Source of the DNA: Nissolia schottii
Lineage: Eukaryota > Streptophyta > Magnoliopsida > Fabales > Fabaceae
NCBI GenBank assembly: GCA_003254905.1
Contig: QANU01065951.1
Location: forward strand, 60,274 to 124,273
Direction: 5' to 3'
Length of the DNA: 64,000 bases
In this document: one piece after another, positions 22,440 to 32,899 of the stretch
How the letters are laid out: every line of letters begins with the position of its first letter
How positions within the stretch are numbered: position 1 is the stretch's first letter
Made by a program: the position numbers and the translations under genes
Notes under the pieces: model-generated
The model's database searches: none
Told to the model about the DNA's origin: nothing
What the model saw: the letters and a program-made list of their open reading frames with translations, nothing else

Positions 22440-24868
22440 ACTAATGTTATTTTTGGATTCTACACGAAAAATTGAGTGGGGATGTCAAGTTTTATGATTT
22501 TTGGAGTCCCCGATGAATTTCTCAGCAAATAGGCGGAAAACGGGGCTTTTACGAAAAGGGGCAAAATGGGAATTTCATGTGATTGGACTGAAAAAATGGG
22601 TTCGTTTTCAAAAAATATGGCTTTATAACTATCAAAAACCATAAGGGCAAGTCTTGAGTCCATCGGGTTTTTGAGAACAAAAATACAAAGAAAATAGGGC
22701 GTTTACGAGGGCGAAATGGTAATTTTGGAAAAATGAGCAAAACTGGAATTTCGTGCAGTGGGGTTCAGAATTTGGGTTTTTAGACATGAAAAATGACCCT
22801 AGGGCCACCAAAAGCCTTAGGGTAAGGTCTTGAACTTCTCTGGTTTATGGTTCTCTGACAGAAACCAGACGCTTATTTTGTTAATTGTGGATTTACCTTT
22901 GTTTATATTCATGAAGATGTTGAGCATGAAGATATGTTCTCTATATGTGTTAAAAATGATGATAGATGTTAGAAGAAACTCTCTTGAAATCGTATATGCG
23001 AAACCATGCAGAACATGGAAAATTGCAAGATTTAGAGCTGAATTTCGTCAGGTGTGCGCTGAGAGGCCTGGGGCTTGCACTGATCGGCCTAGGGCTTGCA
23101 CTGAGCGGCTTGACTGAAGATTCAGAGTTACATAATTTAACGAAAATCTTTCTAGACCACTTGCAATCATCCATGGGGCTACTGAATGTTGTTAAGAATC
23201 AGCTTGAAATAATTATGAGCTATATGATATAATGCACGTTAGATGTTTATAATGATAGGAGATTATATGATGATTGTTTGATATGATGAAATAAATGATT
23301 AAGATGATGATACTACTGTGTATATGATTGCTTTAAGATGATGAATGAATGTGATTGCTTTAAGATGATGATGAACTGTGTTTATTATTTATGAACTGTT
23401 GCATCAAAGATTGAAATGTGCACATGATGATGATGAGAGAAAACCCCCTCTAAAAGGGCCTAGGCTCAGTTTTTGGGGAAGGTCTTAGTCCCGGTCGAGT
23501 CTTAGGTCTGACCCCAAGGCCATCCCAGGGTGGTAACCTCGGTCGTGGTTGCCAATTTACTCGTGGTCCAAACCATTCAAGTTCAGCGTTACCTGGTCGC
23601 CACGATGCGGGCTGTAAGCATGATTATAGCTGTGTGGCAACCGCTATAAGGGACGAGGGCGAATATGCTTATAAGGCCAGTCTTATAGAGCATAAGTATA
23701 AGTGGATGTCAGCTATAGCTTATACCAGTTTTTAGAAAATGAGGATTTTGATACAATAGTGTAGCTATGTGAATTGTATGACAGTATATTAGTTAGGGAC
23801 TAGACTAGCAGACAGATGACGTAGATAATGAAGAATAGGTTCCCTGATCACATAGTAATATAGATAAAGCTGCTCAGGCTTAGTATGAATATTAATAACT
23901 AGTAGGACCATAGTATAACTATGACACCTAGAGACTCCTGAGCGGCGAAATCATAATTGAGTATGAAACGAGTTACGACATTTAAGGTTTCCCACTGAGA
24001 ACGCAGTGTTCTCATCCCCCACTCCTTTATGGTTCTAGTGAGCACGACAAGGATGCAGAGGATGTTAGAACAGTGCAAGCAATATAAGAATGAGCAGCAC
24101 TGAAGAAGATGGACAGAAGAATAGGGAAAACAGAGCTACGATAGAGATCTCGCACTAGTCCTTAATCAGTAAGCTATATGTGTGTACTACTATGTCATCG
24201 TACGTAATATCTATAATATTACATGAGTAACTAATTGTGAATATATGGCATGGACCTTTGGTTGCTATGAATGTTGAATATACCTAATAAATATCAGTTA
24301 AGTATGTTACGTTACTACTCATAATATATGTTCTGTCAAGAACCAGGCTCATATTTTATACTATGATACGTATAAAGAAAAGTTGAAATTTGGTCCATAT
24401 TTCTGGGTAATTGTATTTTTAAACTCATAAGCAGGACTAAGTACTATCCCCAACCAAAAGAGATAACAACCTAGTCGGCAGGTTTGCGACTTAAGCGTGG
24501 ACTAGCTAGCTAGGGTGTTTCAATGATGATGCCCTGCGTGGCTTTGTGGATATTGTGATGATGGACGAATATTATTATGTTACATTATTATTATATATAT
24601 AGTTTGTGTACCTAAGGTACTTTCAGTTTATGATTGGTATATTGATATGATATCATTATGCTTATCGTCGTCTAATGTTGTTTTAAGAAAATAAAGTATC
24701 ATTCTGTATGACTTAGTCTTCTTAAAGTTTTTCCGCAAAAGTTCAAAATTTCACATATCCAAATAAGTATTTTATAAAATTAAGTCTAAAGGTAAGCAAA
24801 AGCTAAAACGTGATAACTAGTGATCATTAATTATTACTTAAGTATTATTAGTTAATTAGGGTGTTACA
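22440..24868 (+). mobile_element. degraded long LTR of a Ty3-gypsy element (opposite orientation to the solo LTR)
   Basis: Reverse-complement similarity to the solo LTR at 42607-46534 is clear in several ordered blocks: AACATAGATAAAGC, CTCCTGAGCGGC, CCACTGAGAACG...GTTCTCA.CCCCCACTC, and the terminal CAACCTAGT...CTAGCTAGGGTGTTTCA near 24470-24521. A second end-like motif, TTAGGGTGTTACA, lies at 24856-24868. The true end could be 24521 with extra sequence after it, or 24868. The left (5') end is not recognisable, so the copy is truncated or diverged. An imperfect duplication of about 175 bp occupies about 22505-22850, and a short palindrome array sits at 23055-23110. The ORFs inside are not genes. 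Confidence 0.65.
23055..23110. repeat. short palindrome array in the 22.4-24.9 kb LTR copy
   Basis: Three near-palindromes CGCTGAGAGGC, CACTGATCGGC and CACTGAGCGGC have centres at about 23061, 23082 and 23103, a spacing of 21 bp. On the other strand their cores read GCCGCTCAGTGC and GCCGATCAGTGC, so they belong with the CCGCTCAGCGG motif of the solo LTR and occupy the corresponding part of the LTR. Confidence 0.65.
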
Positions 24869-24869
24869 A

Positions 24870-25652
24870 CTTACAAGTCGAGAAAGATATATCAAATTTA
24901 ACGTTAACAAGAAACAAATACGTTATACATATTGAACTAATCTATGTAACTTTGCTAATTGCATGAAGACTATTGATACCAACACAAGTGTTGTAATTTA
25001 AAGAATGCATTATGCTTCCTTTCATAGTATGATTTTTTTCCATGTAAGAAACACCACAAAAAGAATGGAAACACTCAAGAACTGGAACAAAAACAACCAT
25101 AAATGGAAAGCAAAAAAACAACCAAAACGGAGACGAAAAACACAATCTGTTGTTTCAAAAAATAGATTTAAGATATTTATTAAATTAAAATCCTAAATAA
25201 TGAAAGAAAAAAAATGATAAGGTTGCTACTAAATAAGAAAGATGACAATTCTCTTAGAATCCTTACCAAAATTGGAGAGAATAAGACAAAAGAGAACATC
25301 GAAAATAGATTCCCTATTTAGATCTTCACTTTAAAAGAGTTGAGTACCACAACAAAACTAGTATTTGTATCCCATAAAAAAATATCTAGTATTTGAATCA
25401 TTCCAAACAAAGACAAGAAAAATAAAAAAATCTCAAACGGAAAAAATTCAAGGAAAACAATAGAAAGCATTCATTGGAAAAAATAGTAAATAACACCATG
25501 CAAGGAATTGAACACACAATAAATAAATTATTTATCCATCGATGTGGGGAAAAAAAACATAAAAAACTATTGAAAAATTGCCTAAAAAAATAAATAATTA
25601 ATTAAAATAAAAACCATAAAAGATTACGTCACTAGCAAAATGTCTTTTTGCC
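24870..25652. other. intergenic, A-rich
   Basis: Short A-rich frames with no recognisable protein. The last few hundred bases are the 3' flank of the arabinogalactan protein gene. Confidence 0.5.
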
Positions 25653-26294
25653 TCAAATGGCCAAAGCGATCAAAAGCGCCATGCCACACAAAATAACCGG
25701 TGCCCCAAAACTGGACCTTGAACCCGAATCATCGCCAACCGGACCCTGTGAAGTTTCCGGCGAAGAACTCGCCGGCGCCGTTACTGGCGAGGCATTGCTC
25801 GAGGGAATTATCACAGGCGAATCTGCTGGCGAGGCCGAACTCGAAGGAATGCCCGCAGGAGATTCCGGCGTCGGAGAACTCGACGGTACCTCTGCCACAG
25901 GCGGAGCCCCGACCGGACTACTCACCGGAGCAACCACTGGAGATTCAGCCGTCGGTGGAGGAGTAGCCGGAGACGGAACCGGCGGTGCAGACCCACTGTT
26001 GGACGGGCTGGATGCTGGAGAAACAGAAGACGGCGCCGGCGACTTCGCCGGAGGAGCCCCCGCCGGCGGAGGAATCGACCCAGACGGCGAAACCACCGGA
26101 GTTCCCGAAGTTGGCGGTAAAGTCGGAGACTTTGCAGGGGACGCAACATGGGCCGGAGGAGTCGCCGGAGATGGTGGCTTTGCCGGAGAATGCGCCGTTG
26201 ACTTGGGCGAAGGGGCAGGAGCATTGTCGGCAAGAACTGAGACCGAATGCGCGAACAACACAGCAAGAAAGAGGAATTGAAGCAACCTATTCAT
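25653..26294 (-). CDS. classical arabinogalactan protein with GPI signal
   Basis: The single exon codes for 213 residues. A signal peptide (about 1-22, LLQFLFLAVLFAHSVSVLA) is followed by about 165 residues made almost only of Pro, Ala, Ser and Thr. These include many SP, AP, TP and PPP units, which are the sites for prolyl hydroxylation and arabinogalactan addition. A small polar patch (GDDSGS, the probable omega region) precedes a C-terminal hydrophobic stretch (GAPVILCGMALLIALAI) for GPI anchoring. The composition defines a classical AGP, which sits on the outer plasma membrane or in the wall; the particular role cannot be read from sequence. No lysine-rich insert is present. The coding sequence is GC-rich in an A-rich setting, and the equally long antisense frame is a compositional shadow. 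Confidence 0.9.
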   Translation of the reverse strand: MNRLLQFLFLAVLFAHSVSVLADNAPAPSPKSTAHSPAKPPSPATPPAHVASPAKSPTLPPTSGTPVVSPSGSIPPPAGAPPAKSPAPSSVSPASSPSNSGSAPPVPSPATPPPTAESPVVAPVSSPVGAPPVAEVPSSSPTPESPAGIPSSSASPADSPVIIPSSNASPVTAPASSSPETSQGPVGDDSGSRSSFGAPVILCGMALLIALAI

Positions 26295-26457
26295 CTTCAG
26301 ACAGATTCTTTGAGGATTCCTTCTCCTTCAAGAACTACGATGTTGATTGATTGAACGAAAAACAAACGAATCTTCGGTGAGTGTGGAAGTTGGAAAGGTT
26401 TTGTGTTTCTATGTTTTGAGTCTGTTGTGCTGTAAGAAAGTATGTCTGTCAGCGTGG

Positions 26458-26470
26458 GGAATATATAAGG
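26458..26470 (-). promoter_or_regulatory. TATA box of the arabinogalactan protein gene
   Basis: CCTTATATATTCC on the minus strand lies about 165 bp upstream of the ATG at 26294, leaving a leader of roughly 130 nt. Confidence 0.5.
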
Positions 26471-26479
26471 TAACTAAAA

Positions 26480-29400
26480 TCTGACCGTTGCGGTGGTTCA
26501 CCGGCTGTAGCCGGTAAAATAGCCGTTGAGTGTGGATTGGCATGACCTGCTGTAGTGCTGTGGCAGAATGGAGGATTATGTTTAGCATAAATACTCTTTA
26601 TTCGGTTTAATTTATTTATTTTTAATACTTTTTACATCTATTTTTTTTTAGATTTTGTTATCTTTTCATATTTTATATGATCGTGATAATTTTTTTATTA
26701 GTCAAATCATTGAAATAATCAACTTGAGAGATTTGCGGACCATTTGAGCTTATGAAGCACATTTCTCGTTAGATCATATAGACTATTAATATGTCGTATA
26801 GATCATAAAATGATAATAAAATTTGATGAATTTAATTGTAAAAATTATAAAAAATGAATAAGTTAAGTAACATTGGATATTTACCTCATGAGATATGTTT
26901 GAGAAACCATTTTATATTATATCCATCCATTTAGAATTGTTATGCTGTTTTTTTATTTTAATTTTTTATGAGCATGCTGGTTCTGCTGCACTCATCTGCA
27001 ATAAAAATGTAACATCTGCCATAAAAGCCAGTGGAATGGTGCTTGATTCTCTCCTCTCGAGTGATGCAAAAGGAACATGGTTGTTTTCTCCAAAACCTTA
27101 AGCACAAAGATGCTTTGAGCTAAGCATAGTTCTAAATGGCATATCTACAAAGCACTTTACTTCTGGCTTTTAGCACATGGCTCTGCTCTAACGTTATATC
27201 CCTTTTAGGCGCTATTTTTTTTTTTATCAATCGATGATAAATTATGACAAACTGATATATCAAAATTATAAGACAGTGGAATAAAAATATAGAAATTATA
27301 TAAAGTAGAACAATATGAAATCCCTATTTCATCACTATTATGCAACATAAGTGGGGGCAATAGTATCATTTAACCAGAAATTCTTTTGTTTGACATCACA
27401 TAAGTTTAAAACTTAATTTTTAGATGCGCGGAATAACAATGGATCCCATACCTTGTAAAAGGTTTTAAAAATAGGTGACTTTTTAGCTATTTCATGGTAT
27501 TTAATTTATTTTTTTATAATTTTTATAACTAAATTCATTAATTTTTGTTATCATTTTATGATCTAATAAGACATATTAATAGATTATATGATCTAATATG
27601 ATAAATTAATATTTTTTAATATAATATTTGTAGAGAGGTGTATCATAAGCTCAAAGGGTCCATAAATCTATAACTTTCTTATAAGTTAGATCTTTTAACG
27701 ATTTGATTAATAAAAAGTTTATTATATTCATATAAAACATAACATAATAACAAAAATTGATGAATTTAATTATAAAATTTATTAAAAATGAATAAATTAG
27801 GTAGCATAGGGTGATTATCCAAGAATATTTCTACCCAAAACGTAAAGGCAAAGTGATAATGTTAAGTGAAAATAAAGGCAATGAGTTGCGGATTCTTCTA
27901 ATGTAGTGCTCTTCTTTTATTAAAAGATGAGATCCATGTTTTGTGAAGCATGTCTGCTCCTTGTGATGGATGAGAGCAAGCCCTTGTGGTCGATAATCGT
28001 TAGTAACTGCTCCGCATCGTCTTTCTTGTGTTGCTTCCTTAGTTGTTATTATGGGTCTGCATTTCACTTTGCTAGTAGCTGTTGGCCATGTATGTATATT
28101 TGATAATAAACGGCCTTTGAAAACTTGAGACATGTGAGAAGATCAGGAGGAGTTCCATGGCAGCCAACAATTGGCTTTGTTCGAATTGATTCGCAAATGA
28201 ATTAAAGAGAGAGTATAATGTTGAACCGTCTAAGTTGGCTGGCTACATTGTGCTTGGATTTAGATCAACCTTAACTAATTGTAGTTTGTGCATCAACTTA
28301 AATTGCAAACTCAGATCTTTAAGCCAAGGTGATTCTTAGGGTGATTAAAATTAGTTTTCTTTTTCTTCAATAATTAAGTTCATGTAAAATTTTATTGCTC
28401 AACGTACGATCACCATTATAGTTACTCTCAAGGCACTGAACACCCACAAAACTCAACAAGGTAGGAAAATGTCTCGTTAAAACTCTATGCGAGAACTTAG
28501 CGTGGGACAAACCCTTACGTATTTTGGAGGGAAAAAAAATACCTAACTCACTCAAATTAAGGCAATACAGCCACTTGTAGAGTACCATGGTTATTGAATC
28601 ACAATATGTAATGTGTATCGTCAAAGCAAATTGTAAATTGTGAATCGTTTTGAATCGTAAGATACAAAAACATTAAATATATTTTATATATGAATATCAT
28701 AAACAAAGTGACATCTAAACTAGGAATTGACAAAATCAATAACATAGGGTTAAAGAATGAGGATAAACAAAGGGTTGTTGGGGAATTAATTTCAACAAAG
28801 AAAAAGTACAATGGTATAACTAGTCAATTGACCATCAATGAGAACTGAATTTTTCAAGAATGCTAAAAATAACCATCAATCCACAGAACTCTTTACACAA
28901 GTAATTTCAATCAATTTTTTAAAGTTCTACTTGAAACCATAATCCACAAACAAAAATCCTCACTTTTATTGTTCAAGATTAACTAAAATTCTTCCTTAAA
29001 AGAAAACCTAAGTTAACCCCTATACTACCTTTCAATTTAGGAAAAACTTTGTTTTATAAATTCAATTTAACACCGTATTAAAATCAAATGACGTTTTTGT
29101 TTGTGTTCAATGATTAGTTGAGAAAACTGGGTGTATGGAAATATGTTGAAAGACAAAAATGGAATATTCTTCCAAACGTAGTGTCTGTAGCTAAAAATAT
29201 TGATTTTGATGGCACGGTGGATGATAAGTCAAAAGCTATTGACACTGATATACAACCATGGTCTCCCATTCACAATGACAATTCTATTGATGCACCACAA
29301 CCAAGCCACCAACAAGCCCTAAGGTAAAAAAAAAGAAAAAAAATCATCTCTTTCATGTGTTTACTATTAGGTTAAATAAACATTTCCATTTCAAACATTG

Positions 29401-29640
29401 TTAAATCTAATTTATTTATGTAATTTATTGGCAAGCTATTTACTAAGATTATCGGAGTATGAAGATACTCAAAATCCAATGGTAACTATCTTTGTATTAG
29501 CAACAATTTTGTTTTAACATTAACATTATGTTCTTATTACTTGCCTGATCAATGTATCTTTTTTTCACAAACATTGCCTGCTGATTTTTCACATGTCATA
29601 CTCATTTATGGATTGGGTGGGGGCTAGGTTTTAAGGGTTT
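26480..29640. other. intergenic, no supported gene
   Basis: AT-rich sequence with several paired blocks around 26700-26860 and 27530-27800 (the TTTGATTAAT / ATGAATTTAATTATAAAA type, in both orientations) that suggest old foldback repeats. A slightly GC-richer patch at about 27840-28150 has a 100-codon minus-strand frame with no recognisable motif. None is a convincing gene. Confidence 0.45.
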
Positions 29641-29642
29641 AG

Positions 29643-29831
29643 CGTGGAGGTCTGGATCGCCGTTACCCTAACAAGTTAATCCAAGCTAAATGGGGTTGTG
29701 GATGGAGGGATTTTTGTGAGGCAAACAACATAAAGGCAAATGATACATGCATCTTCAAGATTACTAATTTAGAGCTTTGTATCATCAATGTTATAGTGCA
29801 AAAGACAATTAATTGCAATGTAGTAGTATGA
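29643..29831 (+). pseudogene. B3 DNA-binding domain remnant
   Basis: An open stretch of 62 codons ending at TGA has the C-terminal half of a plant B3 domain: a basic strand (RRYPNKLIQAKWG), then GWRDFCEANNIKANDTCIFKI. This matches the conserved G-W-x2-F-x3-N-x2-K-x2-D-x-C-x-F pattern of REM/ARF-type B3 proteins. No start codon, upstream half of the domain or flanking exons could be linked. A frame at 29118-29327 might be part of the same relic. It is probably a degraded fragment of a transcription factor gene. Confidence 0.6.
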
Positions 29832-31318
29832 TTCGAACTCTCTATGTGTTATACTTTTAAAGTATGTTTTTTAGTATATGATAATTGATGCTAATTAACA
29901 ATTGGTTTTTTGAGTATATTTTTTTAAAGAGGAACCTCATGTATGTGTTTGAATGTTTATTTGTTTTTGTCACTTAAGTTTGTTGGTTATTGATTTTTGT
30001 CATTGAATAAGTTGTTTTGGTTGAAGTTTTGGTTTTACAAGTAATTGATGTAATGTGCAAATAGGTCAAAGAAAAGTTTTGCTTATTGGACTGAATACTA
30101 TTTAATGATGACATTTGTTGCATCCTTTTTCTGTGTTAATCATGAGAAGATTGAATTTCCTATCAAGGTTTGGTTGGTTTATTCAATCCAATTATGTTCA
30201 AAAGCTATGCTTCTCTGTTTAGATTGAATTTCCTACATGTGTTTATGAAAATTCATATCTTTTTACTTGGTATGATTGAAAAGGTGATTTCTTGAGTTGC
30301 CTGTTTCCTCTATTAAGGAAACGGATGATGTTGTATTCTGTCAATCTAGTTACTTGGTATGATTATAAAGAAATGAAACTCACATTTTTTGACTTGTTTC
30401 CTTCTTTTTCATTAAAGCAAACTCATATCTATTCTTAGATTGGGTCCTTAGTTTCTAATGTTATGTTTAGCAATAAGCTTTTGCAGCTATGGTAGTAGAG
30501 AGTGGAGCCAGAGGTGTTCAATATTTTTGGTTGGGTGGAGAAGAAAGCTCCATTGGCTTTGATGTAACCAAGGAACCAAAGTGGGTTCTTGTTTCTTTCT
30601 TTTCATTCTGTTTGTTATAATAACTTCTTTGTGATAGTGGCTCTTTGTTAGGATTGATATGTTCTCTCTAATTTTACAAAAGCCAATATGGTTTGACTCA
30701 TCACTTGTCAGACCATTTTTGTGATGACAAATTTATTTATGTATATTATAATCTCTTTGTCATGTTACATACAAATGCTAACAAAAACAAAATTTAGAAA
30801 TCAACTATGCTAAATGTGGCTACCTCAATTTTAATCTTTGTTTTAGCATCTCATATTGAGTAATTTGATTGAGGACACATGTTGTGATGTTGGTTGTTTT
30901 GGAAAGTATGTCAATTGCTTCCAAGTGAGTATAATTTAAGTGAATATTAAAAAGATTGTTGAATGATAAAATAAGGGAGAATATCTAGATGATTTGGTAG
31001 AATTGATTCCATGTGTCATCATCATATGAAATTTTGAAGAGGCAGTTCAGTAAGTTAAAAACTTTTTTTTTTGTTGCTTTTCAATTGATGTTCTTTATTT
31101 GATTTTTTTTTTTTACAAAGAGTTATCTATGTTTTGTATTCATGGCAAATATATAGATCAATATACATTGAAAATAACAAGTTTTTTTATAAGACATTTA
31201 AATTTTAAATTCAATCTGTTTAAATTTGTAACTTGTAAAAACTTCTATCCATAAAATTTATTGATAATATTTATGAGTAACAAATGGTTTACATATTTTT
31301 TTTCGACAACTATTTCAT
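29832..31318. other. intergenic, no gene seen
   Basis: T-rich sequence with only very short frames; I recognise no element or RNA gene here. Confidence 0.5.
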
Positions 31319-31533
31319 AGTTTAGTAAGTTTTTAACCAGGAAGTGTTGTGTGTTAGTAGCTCACTTTGTCCCTTAACCATGGTTTGGATTCGATCCTCA
31401 CCCATGAGAATGGAAAAACATTTCCTAGCTAGCAGCTATACCACTTCGTATGAGCTCAGTTAATGTGAGGAAATTGTCACTACTAACTGCAGTGAACACC
31501 CTGAGTGCATCAAAAAAAAGTTTAGTAAGTTTT
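31319..31533 (+). mobile_element. tRNA-derived SINE with 15-bp target duplication
   Basis: The body at 31334-31518 is flanked by perfect direct repeats AGTTTAGTAAGTTTT (31319-31333 and 31519-31533) and ends in an A run (CAAAAAAAA). A pol III box-B match GGATTCGATCC occurs near 31387-31397, with a box-A-like TTAGTAGCTCAC about 30 bp before it. These are the hallmarks of an LINE-mobilised SINE. The perfect duplication suggests a fairly recent insertion. Confidence 0.8.
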
Positions 31534-32189
31534 CATGCAAAGATATTACTATTTGGTAGGGACTGTGGTGTTTTATTAGGATTTTGGATGAATTATGATC
31601 TTCATTTTGCATTGTGCATTGCATGTTGAGAGAAAATGCAATACTGAGTAGCATTATACATTTCACGAAATATATGATTAAAGAGATGATGAGTTATCCT
31701 TCAAAATTATCTTCTCATATTTTTTATGCAAAATTAAATTATGCATAAATTAACACTTAGAAATTAATTATCCGTCAAAAAAATTTACCCACGCAGCGCG
31801 AGTCCAAACACTAGTAGATGCTCAATTGTGTCTTTATTTTAGTGTTTAAACAGTCACATAATGGCTATTGTTTTATGTTTATAAAGGATGTGGCAGATGC
31901 GAAATATACCTAACAATTTTGGTCTTTCGAAACCACCAAGAAAAATTGATTAGGAGGCTAGTTGATGCATGTCCTTTTTTTAATTAAAAATAAAAATAAA
32001 GCATGATCATGATACACCTTTTATGTAACTATTTGTTCAAAGTATTGTGGGGATGAGTCCCTCCCAGGAGGTACCAAAGTCAATGTTTATATGACATCAT
32101 CAAAGTCAGACCTCACTTTTCACTTATAGTGATAAAAAATAAATAAATAAATAAAGTATTATTCAAAAATAGAAATAATGGCTCTTTAC
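31534..32189. other. intergenic, no gene seen
   Basis: Nothing recognisable apart from AT-rich unique sequence. Confidence 0.45.
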
Positions 32190-32760
32190 TATTATTTAGA
32201 TAAACCCCCAATTTATTTTCTATTGTTTTTATTTTGGATAATTTCGTCTCTCTTCAATTTTTTTCGACTAATTTAGTGCCTATTATATTTTATATCTACC
32301 AATTTAATCTTTGTTATTTTTTAAATCAATCAATTTTATTTCTTTTAATTTTTTCAACAAATATAGTCGCTACAACTTACAAAAATTAAACAAGTTAATT
32401 TTTTTATCCATCTTTTATATTGAGATAATTGACTTAGAGCATAACGAAATGAGATGGCACATTAAAGTTCCACTTCACATCCTCTTTAAACGAAACGTTT
32501 TGCATCCTACATTAACAAAATGTGTACGCCCGCAATAATAATAATAATAGACATAAATATATACATTGATAAGAGTATATTTACAAAAGATGAAAATGAG
32601 GTATTTGAATACTTACATGACAAAATGGATAAATTTTCAGTAAAATTAACTAATTGAAAAACTAATAACTAATGTAACCAAAACAATTTAAGAGACATAA
32701 AATTGATCAATTTAAAAATTAAAAAAAAAATTGAGAGTTTTTTTTAATCCCATTTAAGAT
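32190..32760. repeat. foldback-like AT-rich repeat
   Basis: The left half carries TTTCGACTAATTTAGTGCC and CCAATTTAATCTTTGTTA units, and the right half their approximate inverse (AAAATTGATCAATTT, AATTTAAGAGACATAAAATTG). This gives a long imperfect inverted repeat with a short (TAA)n-like run in the middle, as in non-autonomous foldback elements. The ends are not exact. The ambiguous base N at 32806 lies just beyond it. Confidence 0.45.
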
Positions 32761-32899
32761 GTCCTTAGGGTTTGTTTCCAAGTTTTGTTTTAGAAAGAAA
32801 AAAAGNATGAACTCAGCAGCTAGACTAATTATAAACAATATCAAAACTGGAGATGGATTGGACCTTTATTAGAAAACTAAATATCAATATATACATGAC

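Noticed and set aside
25648-26280. 210-codon plus-strand frame opposite the arabinogalactan protein gene
   Set aside because: It mirrors the Pro/Ala/Ser-rich coding strand; the minus-strand protein has signal peptide, glycomodules and GPI tail.
26895-27101. Possible exon (AGSAALICNKNVTSAIKASG...)
   Set aside because: It looks mildly protein-like, but I could not connect it to a family, splice partner or start.
27831-28133. 100-codon minus-strand frame
   Set aside because: No motif, unlikely composition for a protein, and no promoter or partner exon seen.
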